The notes beneath the pieces were generated by a model. It was given only the letters and a program-made list of their open reading frames with translations, ran no database searches and was not told the DNA's origin. From Bacteroidota bacterium (GTDB lineage Bacteria > Bacteroidota > Bacteroidia > Cytophagales > Cyclobacteriaceae): a DNA stretch of 64,000 nt. The stretch is taken from the NCBI GenBank assembly GCA_018266395.1, contig JAFEAM010000012.1:62001-126000 (forward strand). The letters run 5' to 3'. Positions 9,050 to 16,501 of the stretch are shown here, in pieces (within the stretch, counting starts at the first letter, position 1; each line of letters starts with the position of its first letter). A program made the position numbers and the translations under genes.

Positions 9050-9919
9050 TCAATTCCTCAGGTCCAGACCCCAGTTCAGTTTCTGACGAAGCGTTTTGAA
9101 ATAATGTTGCCCGGGCAACTGAATAAGATGCGCCTTGAACTTCTCTTTCTTGAGTTTGAGTTTGACGCTGTCATCCACTACTTCAAACCGTGAATCAAGA
9201 GAAACCAGGAATTTCTTGCTTCTGCCTTCAATCTTGAAACTTATCTCTGAATTATCCGACAGAACAATGGGTCTTGCGCCAAGGTTGTGAGGACTCACCG
9301 GCGTGATCAGGAAATTCTCAGATTCAGGATAAACCAACGGGCCTCCGCAACTAAGAGAATATCCGGTCGACCCTGTTGGTGTTGAAACAATCACACCATC
9401 AGCCCAGTAACTATTCAGCAGTTCTCCGTCGACAGTAACATGCACAGTAATCATGGAAGATGTGTCCTTCTTCATGATGGTGAAGTCGTTCAGAGCGAAG
9501 TTAAGGTTCTTGAAAAGCTTAGGCGACGAGACCAGCTTAAGCATCGTTCTTTTATCAACACGATAATTTCTCTTGAAGAGGTTGTCGATAGCCTCTTCCG
9601 TTTCATCCCGGTTGGTGGTGGCCAGAAAACCAAGCCTCCCGGTATTCACCGCCAGAATCGGGGTCTCATTTTCGGCGACATAGGTTAATGATTCCAGAAG
9701 GGTGCCATCACCACCCAGCGAAATAAAAAAGTCGAGATGCCTGAGGTCATCTCCCAATTCAAATACATGTCTCTTGATCCTGCTCCTTGGGTTGAGATGC
9801 TTCTGAAATTTTGAAGAGACAAAAATATCACAATGATAATGGCCGAGCCACGTCAGCACCTTCTCCATAAATCGTGAAGACTTCTGCTGAAAGTCCCTTC
9901 CATGAATCCCAATTCGCAT
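9050..9919 (-). CDS. nadK: NAD kinase
   Basis: A 289 aa ATP-NAD kinase that phosphorylates NAD to NADP. Visible motifs are the GGDGTLLES nucleotide-binding loop near residue 70, NTGRLGFLAT, the NDF motif (ALNDFTIMK), and the glycine-rich segment ADGVIVSTPTGSTGYSLSCGGP in the C-terminal beta-prism domain. Length and motif order are normal. It lies 40 bases after the pseudouridine synthase gene and about 90 bases before the DUF6089 pair, consistent with one operon. Confidence 0.95.
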   Translation of the reverse strand: MRIGIHGRDFQQKSSRFMEKVLTWLGHYHCDIFVSSKFQKHLNPRSRIKRHVFELGDDLRHLDFFISLGGDGTLLESLTYVAENETPILAVNTGRLGFLATTNRDETEEAIDNLFKRNYRVDKRTMLKLVSSPKLFKNLNFALNDFTIMKKDTSSMITVHVTVDGELLNSYWADGVIVSTPTGSTGYSLSCGGPLVYPESENFLITPVSPHNLGARPIVLSDNSEISFKIEGRSKKFLVSLDSRFEVVDDSVKLKLKKEKFKAHLIQLPGQHYFKTLRQKLNWGLDLRN

Positions 9920-9959
9920 CGGTTGTCAGATTGGAAGTGATGTTACAAAAAATTCAAGA

Positions 9960-11369
9960 CTACAGAAAGTGTTTCAGGCGAACGACCTCCTCTTGCCTCA
10001 GAAATCTCCAGTGTCCGCGCGGAAGTTCCTTCTTGTCCAGGGTTGCGTAGGCCGTACGGTCAAGCCTGACCACTTCGTAACCCAAAGCCTCAAAAATGCG
10101 CCTTACAATCCTGTTCCATCCAATATGAATTTCCAATCCTACTGTCTTGCCATCGTCCGACACCATGGCAAGGTCATCTACCATCGCTTTACCTTCATCT
10201 AATTGAACGCCGTCCAGAATTTTCTGAAAATCATTGCGCGTAAGCGGACGATCAAGTTCAGCCTTATAAATCTTCTTGACGTTGTATGATGGATGTGTGA
10301 GTTTCTCAGTAAGCTCTCCGTCGTTGGTAAGCAGAAGTAAACCCGATGTATTGCGGTCCAAGCGGCCCACCGGGTAAACACGCTCCTTGCAAGCACCTTC
10401 AATAAGATGCATGACGGTGTGGCGCTCTTGGGGATCATCGGTGGTCGTAATGTACCCTTTGGGTTTATTAAGAAGTATGTAGACCGGCTTCTCTGCCTTC
10501 AGTTTCTTTCCTTCATACCGAACATCATCGGTCGGCTTGACCTTGTAGCCCATCTCCGTAACGCTCTTGCCATTTACAGTAACCAGACCCATGGCAATAA
10601 GCTCATCGGCTTCTCGTCTGGAGCACACCCCGCTGTTTGAAATGAATTTATTCAGGCGGATCAATCCGTCGCCTGTTTTCTGCTGCTCCTGAGGTCTTTC
10701 TTCCAGTTGCTGACGCTCTATTCTGGATTTTACAAAACTCTTCCTTCCGCGCGCTCCTTCCGGTGTTTCCTTGCCGGGGCGTCTGCCTTGTTTGAACGGT
10801 CGACCACTCTCGTGTCTGGAATTGTCCTTTTTGTAGAATCCCCGCCCTTTTCCATGCTGAGCCGAATCACCCTGCCGACGACCTGATATCGGGCGCTTCT
10901 CGCCTCTTCCTTTATCGTCGGGCGAACGCTTGAATCCCTCACCCTTATCGTATCGCTGACCTCGCTTGCTGAAAAAAGGGGAACCACCTTCGGAACTGAA
11001 ATTGTCCTTTTTGTAGAATCCCCGCCCTTTTCCATGCTGAGTCGAATCTCCATCCCGACGACCTGATATCGGGCGCTTCTCACCTCTTCCTTTATCGTCG
11101 GACGAACGCTTGAATCCTTCACCCTTATCGTATCGCTGACCTCGCTTGCTGAAAAAAGATGAACCACCTTCCCCTCTGTCACCCCTGCCTCTGCCAGCTG
11201 CCTTCGGAAATCTTCCTGAACTCCTTTTTGGTTGATCCTCACCTTCAGGCCGATCACTGGTTGGTCGCTTGCCAAATGGTTTGCCTCCATCCTTTCTTTG
11301 TTTTGAAAAGGGCCTGGAAGCTCCTCTTCTGGAGTTTCCCGGGCCGGATGAAAAGTGGTTACGAGCCAT
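9960..11369 (-). CDS. RluB/RsuA-family pseudouridine synthase with long basic repeat tail
   Basis: About 469 aa from the start at 11369 (MARNHFSSGPGN); an in-frame upstream ATG would overlap scpB and add 26 unconvincing residues. Residues from about 240 on are a normal RluB/RsuA enzyme: an S4 RNA-binding domain (IRLNKFISNSGVCSRREADELI), the catalytic GRLDRNTSGLLLLTNDGEL with the active Asp, and the closing NRIVRRIFEALGYEVVRLDRTAY. It should convert a uridine in 23S rRNA to pseudouridine. The first half is a disordered tail rich in G, R, K, S and D with two near-identical 60-residue blocks encoded by the DNA repeat at 10821-11171. The tail resembles RNA-binding RGG/basic tails. Confidence 0.9.
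   Translation of the reverse strand: MARNHFSSGPGNSRRGASRPFSKQRKDGGKPFGKRPTSDRPEGEDQPKRSSGRFPKAAGRGRGDRGEGGSSFFSKRGQRYDKGEGFKRSSDDKGRGEKRPISGRRDGDSTQHGKGRGFYKKDNFSSEGGSPFFSKRGQRYDKGEGFKRSPDDKGRGEKRPISGRRQGDSAQHGKGRGFYKKDNSRHESGRPFKQGRRPGKETPEGARGRKSFVKSRIERQQLEERPQEQQKTGDGLIRLNKFISNSGVCSRREADELIAMGLVTVNGKSVTEMGYKVKPTDDVRYEGKKLKAEKPVYILLNKPKGYITTTDDPQERHTVMHLIEGACKERVYPVGRLDRNTSGLLLLTNDGELTEKLTHPSYNVKKIYKAELDRPLTRNDFQKILDGVQLDEGKAMVDDLAMVSDDGKTVGLEIHIGWNRIVRRIFEALGYEVVRLDRTAYATLDKKELPRGHWRFLRQEEVVRLKHFL
10821..11171 (-). repeat. Two tandem 180-bp coding repeats in the pseudouridine synthase gene
   Basis: Bases 10821-10991 recur at 11001-11171 with a period of exactly 180 bp and only a handful of substitutions. 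Each copy encodes about 60 residues starting FFSKRGQRYDKGEGFKR and ending GRGFYKKDN. Being in frame, the copy number can change without breaking the gene. The high nucleotide identity shows a recent duplication or ongoing exchange between copies. Confidence 0.93.
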
Positions 11370-11418
11370 ACAAGTGGTTATTACAAGGTAGGCACAGTGG
11401 CCCGTGAAAGAAAGAAAA

Positions 11419-11988
11419 TTATTGCTGATTTTCGGAATTCTCCCCAATGCTGTTGACTTCCTGTGTGAAGTCCTTGAGGGTAGGGAGTTCGCTCAATTCG
11501 TTAATACCGAAGTATTCCATGAACTTAGGACTGGTGCCATACAGCAACGGTCGGCCAACTGTATCACCTTTTCCCTGGATCTCAATAAGACCCTTTTCGA
11601 GAAGTTTCTGAACCGCATAGTCACAGTTGACCCCGCGGATAGTCTCAACTTCCGTTTTTGAAACCGGCTGTTTGTAGGCGATGATCGAAAGTGTTTCCAG
11701 TGCTGAGGTTGAAAGTCTCTTTTTCGATTGCTGTTTCAGCATTATGCCGATGCTGGCCTGGTACGCTGGCTTGGTAAGAAACTGATAGCCGCCGCCCGCT
11801 TTGTTAATTTGAAATGAATACTCGTCTTGCTGATACTTTTCCGTCAGTCGCTGAATGGCAGCGACTATATCTTCTTCGGGAACGTCAGCATTGAACATTT
11901 CAGACAAACACGACTTCAGCTCGTTGAGCTTAACCGGAGATGGCGAACAGAAGACAAGGGCCTCAATATGGTTTTGCAAAAAGTCCAC
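11419..11988 (-). CDS. scpB: Segregation and condensation protein B
   Basis: A 189 aa ScpB, the winged-helix kleisin partner of ScpA and SMC in the bacterial condensin. It has two winged-helix domains; recognisable stretches are IEALVFCSPSPVKLNEL, the YQFLTKPAY motif, and the highly conserved LSTSALETLSIIAYKQPVSKTEVETIRGVN followed by LLEKGLIEIQGKGDTVGRPLLYGTSPKFMEYFGI. It begins 9 bases after the DksA-like gene. Its nearness to a chromosome-organisation region (parS and putative origin lie about 50 kb away) may be coincidental. Confidence 0.95.
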   Translation of the reverse strand: MDFLQNHIEALVFCSPSPVKLNELKSCLSEMFNADVPEEDIVAAIQRLTEKYQQDEYSFQINKAGGGYQFLTKPAYQASIGIMLKQQSKKRLSTSALETLSIIAYKQPVSKTEVETIRGVNCDYAVQKLLEKGLIEIQGKGDTVGRPLLYGTSPKFMEYFGINELSELPTLKDFTQEVNSIGENSENQQ

Positions 11989-11997
11989 TATGTCAGT

Positions 11998-12705
11998 TTA
12001 ATCTGTTTGCATCATTTTTGCCTCAATAGATTGCGTGGTGTGCGGCACCGCAATCAATCTTTCCTTCGGAATAAGCTTCCCGGTAACCGTGCATATTCCG
12101 TAAGTACCATTCTTTATCCGCACAAGAGCATTCTCAAGGTTGGTAATGTACTTCAATTGACGTGCGGCCAGCTGGCTGAGGTTTTCCTTTTCTGCTGTCT
12201 CGGCTCCATCCTCCAGAACCTTTGTGTTCCCGCCCGAAGTCGCATCGGTGCCGGCGTCATTGTTACGGTTAAGTGTCTCTTTTAGAATTCGAAATTCTTC
12301 TCTTGACTTCTCGAGTTTTGCCTTGATAAGGGTTTCAAATTCCTTGAGCTCCTCATCGCTGTAGCGGGTCTTGTCTTCAGGAACGGTAACGGCCTTTGTG
12401 GGCTTGTGAGCTATAGGCCGTTGTGTGAGGGCCGGAAAGATGTTGAGCTGAAGTGGTGGCTTGGGGGCTGCGGGCGCTGTTTGTTTTACCTCTGCCTTCT
12501 TCACAGGTGCCACTACTTTTTCGACTGCTTTTTTGGGGGCCTCCTTCTTAGCCACAACCTTCTTAGCGACGGCCTTTTTTACCGCTTTCTTGACTGCCTT
12601 TTTTGCAGGAGCTTTAGCTTTCGCGGGTTTCTTTGCCTTTGCTGCGGGCTTGGAAGATGACTTCCGGGATGCCTTATTCGTTGATTTCTTAGCTGATTTC
12701 GCCAT
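11998..12705 (-). CDS. DksA/TraR-like protein with histone H1-like tail
   Basis: A 235 aa two-part protein. Residues 1 to about 80 are a K/A/P-rich tail with KKAVKKAVKKAVAKK-type repeats like histone H1 or other bacterial nucleoid proteins. Residues about 110-235 match the DksA/TraR fold: a coiled coil (YSDEELKEFETLIKAKL...), then GTYGICTVTGKLIPKERLIAVPHTTQSIE. DksA binds the RNA polymerase secondary channel and works with ppGpp. Only one of the four zinc cysteines of classical DksA remains; many Bacteroidota members have the same GKLIPKERL form without zinc. The tail suggests DNA or RNA binding. It is the first gene of the long envelope operon, with a good promoter and a leader hairpin upstream. 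Confidence 0.8.
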   Translation of the reverse strand: MAKSAKKSTNKASRKSSSKPAAKAKKPAKAKAPAKKAVKKAVKKAVAKKVVAKKEAPKKAVEKVVAPVKKAEVKQTAPAAPKPPLQLNIFPALTQRPIAHKPTKAVTVPEDKTRYSDEELKEFETLIKAKLEKSREEFRILKETLNRNNDAGTDATSGGNTKVLEDGAETAEKENLSQLAARQLKYITNLENALVRIKNGTYGICTVTGKLIPKERLIAVPHTTQSIEAKMMQTD

Positions 12706-12713
12706 AAAGGATG

Positions 12714-12729
12714 CAGTCCTCCAGGACTG
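12714..12729 (-). promoter_or_regulatory. Leader stem-loop before the DksA-like gene
   Basis: CAGTCC...GGACTG forms a 6-bp stem with a 4-base loop in the presumed 5' leader, 8 bases before the ATG at 12705. The GGAGG in the loop and right arm is the only Shine-Dalgarno-like sequence nearby, so the hairpin might modulate translation or mRNA stability. The stem is short, and Bacteroidota rarely use strong Shine-Dalgarno sites. Confidence 0.3.
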
Positions 12730-12745
12730 GGATTAAAAAGATGCG

Positions 12746-12774
12746 CAAAAATACTCGGCTGGGCCTAAAACAAA
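12746..12774 (-). promoter_or_regulatory. Bacteroidota-type promoter for the DksA-like gene/envelope operon
   Basis: On the minus strand TATTTTTG (12746-12753) matches the -7 consensus TAnnTTTG exactly. TTTG occurs at 12771-12774 with a 17-base spacer, or TTTT at the preferred 19-base spacer. The start codon would be about 34 bases downstream of the inferred start of transcription. This is the only gap of any size upstream of the ten-gene run. Confidence 0.5.
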
Positions 12775-12863
12775 AAATATCACAGTTTTAATTCCCTGAC
12801 TTCGAAAATCAGAGTAGTTGCTAATAGTTCCATTCGGGAGTCATTTCAGCACCTTTGCCAGGA

Positions 12864-15407
12864 CTACCTTGAAACAATCAATCGTCTTCTGAAAATTCGT
12901 ACATCGCCATTGGCATTGAATATCTGGAACCAGACGAGGTAGTATCCCGATCTCATGGCCTGACCTTCCATACTATAACCATCCCACCTGAAAAAACCTT
13001 CTGAACCGAGCCATTCTTGCTCCACGAGATTCAAAATTGCGTGGCCAGTCCCATCTAGAATTGTAACCTTTCCAATCCATCCTCCGGAGGAAAATTGGTA
13101 ATGGATTTGTGCGAAGGTCTCAAGCGGATTCAATGTCTCAGGTTCGATCCACACCTCATCAAAGGCTCCGTCATGAGATATCCTGTTTGATGAATTCAAA
13201 TAACCGGGCGTTGCATAGCCCTCAGTTGAACTTGCCGAAATCCAGTTGTCCTTTCGTGGCGGCAACGTAAGATCAATTCGTTCCAATGAAACGCCTTCCT
13301 CGTCTTTCAAAAAAACAGAATGCCATAGATGTGAATAATAAAGCCCATCAATTACTCTTCCCTCATTATTGAGTATAACAATGGAGCCTTCATCGTCGGC
13401 CAGTGATGGCAAGTCTGTCTGATACATGGCTTCCCTCACACTTTTAGAATATTGATTACATACAACATCCGGGCTGGAAGTGAGAACTGCGTAGGCACCG
13501 GGAACCAGTTGTCCTCCGGTGGACACCTTCAGTTGATGTGACGGAGATCCATCTTCACCAAGGCTTCCTAATCGAAGATCAGTCAGGTTGAAATACTTCT
13601 CTGACATGTTGACGAATTCCACAAAATCAACACCGTTTGTCCTTGGATTGAACAATACTTCACTAATCCGGATGTCTGCGCTGTCAGGGGCTTCCGTCAA
13701 TCCAAAGTTTTCAATCTTGATGTCACTGGCATTCCCGCTGCAATCCGAAACTTTCTCTCCTTCCAGATGATAAGGAACCCCTCGTTGAAGTGCTGAATTC
13801 AAATCAAGAAGCAATACCCTTTGGGTGTGGTCAAGAGTAATCCGTATAATGTCATTTGCCGGTTTTATGTTGAACTGCGTTGAAGAAGTCTTCGGATCGA
13901 TTTTCTCGCTGAATTTCAGTTCGAGCCGGGTATTTCCCACTACATCTGAAGAAAGAAGCAGGGGACCGGTCAGATCCGGTTTGTTAGCAAAAACAGAGTT
14001 GATTTTGCCGGGTGTCCCTCCATCAGAATTCTCTGAGGCTTCCCAGTTGTCTTCTTCTCCGCACGGATTATTGGGATCAATCAACTCAAGTGACCACCCT
14101 CCACCTGACTTGGCGGAATCACGATACCAGGTTATGTCATAATGCACGGTGTCAACCGGAGTACCTGCTTCATCGCAAAGAATTATCCCATCCCCATCAT
14201 TATTGAGCGAGGGGAGATTGTCCACCGGAATAACGCGACCCGCAAATGAAAATTTTTCAGCGAAGGATTTGCTGACCAGCAATGCATACTGCCCGGGCAA
14301 CAACACTATTGAAGGTATCCTTCCGATGCTGGAGCCATCTTTGATTAACCATTGATCGAGGTCGAATGGATTGGTGCTTCTGTTCAAGACTTCAATGTAT
14401 TCGGCCTCAGGAAGTCCAAGCGGAGGCGTTGGGTCCGCCATGATTTCGGTGATGATTATGTCTTTGGGGCGGGCTTTGACCTTTCGAAGAAATCTGACAG
14501 GAACTTCGGTCAATTCAAGTTTGTTCCCTGCCAGGTCGGCTATATCGATCACCTGCAGGCTGTAACTGATGCCGTTGGCAAGGGGGGAGCTAAGTGTGAG
14601 ATTAATAGTTTGCTCATCATCCAAAATGAAACTGATGGGAGTTTCCAACCCATTAAGCCGGAATTTGCCCGTACCGGGAATAAGGGCTTCGGAAAAGACA
14701 ATAGATACATGTACCGAATCTTGTACCATCACGCCGGCGATTGACGGAGGTTGAGTATCGGGTACCGGTGTGCCCGTTACGAGTATATCATCAAACCAGA
14801 ATTTGTCAGAACGGGTGGATGTGTAATAACAAACAACACCAAAGAAGTATGACTTTGTAATGGTGTCATCGACAATTGTTCCCTCCATTACATAGTTTCC
14901 CGTAGCCCCTACATCAACGTACAGTTTCCATTCTGCGGAAGCACTGCGCGTCAATCTGATTTTGACTTTTGGAGCACTCTGATTCAGTCTTCCATCCAGC
15001 CCGTCAATAATTCTGGTTTCACCTAATCCCTGCATTCGGTAGAGAGAGATATCATCCGTGGCTCCCCCGGCTTTAATAAAATAGCCGTTAAGTGGATCCG
15101 TTAACACCTTCTGATCAGCTATCAAATATATCTTCGCATAATTGCTGCTGCTGGGATTGAAATCCATTTGAAGCAGGAATTCCCAACTGGCCTGATGTAT
15201 TGCCCCGCTTGGTGACGACAGGAAGGCTACCCCATTTTGTGCAGGTGCTTGAAGCTTCAGCATTCCGTTAACGATTGTAAACCGTGAAACATCACCATCC
15301 CATGACGCCTGTTGCGTGACGTCCCCGTCAGAGAAGTTTTCTGACAGTTGTGCCAAACTAACAACCGGAAGGAAAATTGCAGATAAGATCAAATTCAAAA
15401 ACCTCAT
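12864..15407 (-). CDS. Exported lamin-tail domain surface protein
   Basis: An 847 aa protein with a signal peptide (to about residue 19, ...VSLAQ). Domains in order: an N-terminal jelly-roll-like region (about 20-210), an Ig-like Big_5/SbsA region (about 215-310), a lamin-tail domain (IIITEIMADPTPPLGLPEAEYIEVLN, about 320-460), a second Ig-like region (about 475-570), a second lamin-tail domain (IRISEVLFNPRTNGVDFVEFVN, about 575-750), and a C-terminal module (FFRWDGYSMEGQAMRSGYYLVWFQIF) resembling FlgD Ig-like or gliding-motility-associated tails. Lamin-tail proteins in Bacteroidota are usually cell-surface or secreted; function is unknown. It is divergent from asd with 53 bases between starts. 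Confidence 0.75.
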   Translation of the reverse strand: MRFLNLILSAIFLPVVSLAQLSENFSDGDVTQQASWDGDVSRFTIVNGMLKLQAPAQNGVAFLSSPSGAIHQASWEFLLQMDFNPSSSNYAKIYLIADQKVLTDPLNGYFIKAGGATDDISLYRMQGLGETRIIDGLDGRLNQSAPKVKIRLTRSASAEWKLYVDVGATGNYVMEGTIVDDTITKSYFFGVVCYYTSTRSDKFWFDDILVTGTPVPDTQPPSIAGVMVQDSVHVSIVFSEALIPGTGKFRLNGLETPISFILDDEQTINLTLSSPLANGISYSLQVIDIADLAGNKLELTEVPVRFLRKVKARPKDIIITEIMADPTPPLGLPEAEYIEVLNRSTNPFDLDQWLIKDGSSIGRIPSIVLLPGQYALLVSKSFAEKFSFAGRVIPVDNLPSLNNDGDGIILCDEAGTPVDTVHYDITWYRDSAKSGGGWSLELIDPNNPCGEEDNWEASENSDGGTPGKINSVFANKPDLTGPLLLSSDVVGNTRLELKFSEKIDPKTSSTQFNIKPANDIIRITLDHTQRVLLLDLNSALQRGVPYHLEGEKVSDCSGNASDIKIENFGLTEAPDSADIRISEVLFNPRTNGVDFVEFVNMSEKYFNLTDLRLGSLGEDGSPSHQLKVSTGGQLVPGAYAVLTSSPDVVCNQYSKSVREAMYQTDLPSLADDEGSIVILNNEGRVIDGLYYSHLWHSVFLKDEEGVSLERIDLTLPPRKDNWISASSTEGYATPGYLNSSNRISHDGAFDEVWIEPETLNPLETFAQIHYQFSSGGWIGKVTILDGTGHAILNLVEQEWLGSEGFFRWDGYSMEGQAMRSGYYLVWFQIFNANGDVRIFRRRLIVSR

Positions 15408-15429
15408 GCCCTCAAACTACCATTTGTAT

Positions 15430-15437
15430 TACTTTTG
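15430..15437 (+). promoter_or_regulatory. Possible asd promoter (-7 element)
   Basis: TACTTTTG fits the Bacteroidota -7 consensus TAnnTTTG exactly, 23 bases before the asd ATG, but no TTTG is seen at the expected -33 distance. It is the only such match I noticed in the short divergent gap shared with the lamin-tail gene. Confidence 0.35.
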
Positions 15438-15460
15438 CGGTTCACGATTCAAAAACAGTC

Positions 15461-16453
15461 ATGAAAATAGTTGTGGTCGGGGCGACTGGCCTCGTAGGTC
15501 AGGAAATCCTGAGCGTAATGGAGGAAAGGAATTTTCCTTATGAGCAATTGTATCTGGTGGCCTCTTCCAAAAATGTTGGAAAGGAAATAGAATTCAGAAA
15601 CAAGACGCACACCATCATCGGGATAGAAGAGGCGTGCAATCTGGCAGCAGATGTTGCCATCTTTTCGGCAGGGGGCGGAACTTCACTGGAGTGGGCTCCC
15701 AAGTTTGCAGAAAAGGGTACTATTGTGATTGACAACTCCTCAGCATGGAGAATGGATCCCACCAAGAAGTTGGTTGTGCCCGAAATCAACGGACATGTAT
15801 TGAAGATTGACGACAGGATTATTGCCAACCCCAATTGCTCCACCATTCAAATGGTAATGGCGCTTGCACCCCTGCATGTGAGATACAAACTCAGGAGAAT
15901 TGTAGTTGCCACATATCAGTCTGTTACAGGAACAGGAAAGGATGCTGTGCAGCAGCTAATGGATGAGCGAAGCGGCGTAAGCGGCAATAAAGTGTATCCC
16001 TACCCCATTGATCTGAATGCGCTTCCCCACATCGATGTATTTCTTGAGAACGGATATACCAAGGAAGAAATGAAGATGGTGAATGAAACAAGAAAGATAC
16101 TTGGGGACGACAGCATCGGTGTCACCGCAACAACCGTACGGGTGCCCACCATTGGTGGCCATTCCGAGGCCGTTAACGCCGAGTTTCACAAAAACTTAGA
16201 TCTGAAAGAAGTGCGTTCTATTCTGGAGGCCACCCCCGGCGTCGTTGTGATGGATGATGTTAAGAACAATGTGTATCCGATGCCCATTCTTTCAAAAGGC
16301 CGCGACGAAGTTTTCGTCGGAAGAATCAGAAGGGATGAATCGCAACCCAATACACTAAACATGTGGGTTGTTGCCGACAACCTGCGCAAGGGTGCCGCCA
16401 CCAACGCCGTACAGATTGCGGAATTCATGATGGAAAAGAATCTCGTTTACTGA
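15461..16453 (+). CDS. asd: Aspartate-semialdehyde dehydrogenase
   Basis: A 330 aa enzyme that reduces aspartyl phosphate to aspartate semialdehyde with NADPH, the branch point to lysine/diaminopimelate, threonine and methionine. The ATG at 15461 is chosen because it starts the Rossmann motif MKIVVVGATGLVGQEIL; the 28 upstream codons lie over the divergent gene's start. Key residues: the catalytic Cys in NPNCSTIQMV, the conserved QSVTGTGKDAVQQL, and the substrate-binding VRVPTIGGHSEAVNAEF with its His. Length is normal for the family. Confidence 0.95.
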   Translation: MKIVVVGATGLVGQEILSVMEERNFPYEQLYLVASSKNVGKEIEFRNKTHTIIGIEEACNLAADVAIFSAGGGTSLEWAPKFAEKGTIVIDNSSAWRMDPTKKLVVPEINGHVLKIDDRIIANPNCSTIQMVMALAPLHVRYKLRRIVVATYQSVTGTGKDAVQQLMDERSGVSGNKVYPYPIDLNALPHIDVFLENGYTKEEMKMVNETRKILGDDSIGVTATTVRVPTIGGHSEAVNAEFHKNLDLKEVRSILEATPGVVVMDDVKNNVYPMPILSKGRDEVFVGRIRRDESQPNTLNMWVVADNLRKGAATNAVQIAEFMMEKNLVY

Positions 16454-16501
16454 GATTCTCTTCCAAATCAAAGGACTGATTCAAATTTACCGACTCCTTA
16501 T

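Noticed and set aside
10730-11290. A 186-codon minus-strand reading frame within the pseudouridine synthase gene in another frame
   Set aside because: It is open only because the repetitive, biased codons avoid stops; it has no signal, motif or ribosome site, while the overlapping frame carries the S4 and catalytic domains.
12461-12736. An alanine/phenylalanine-rich plus-strand frame opposite the DksA-like gene
   Set aside because: It is the complement of the lysine/alanine-repeat tail; its composition follows from AAG/GCC codons on the other strand.
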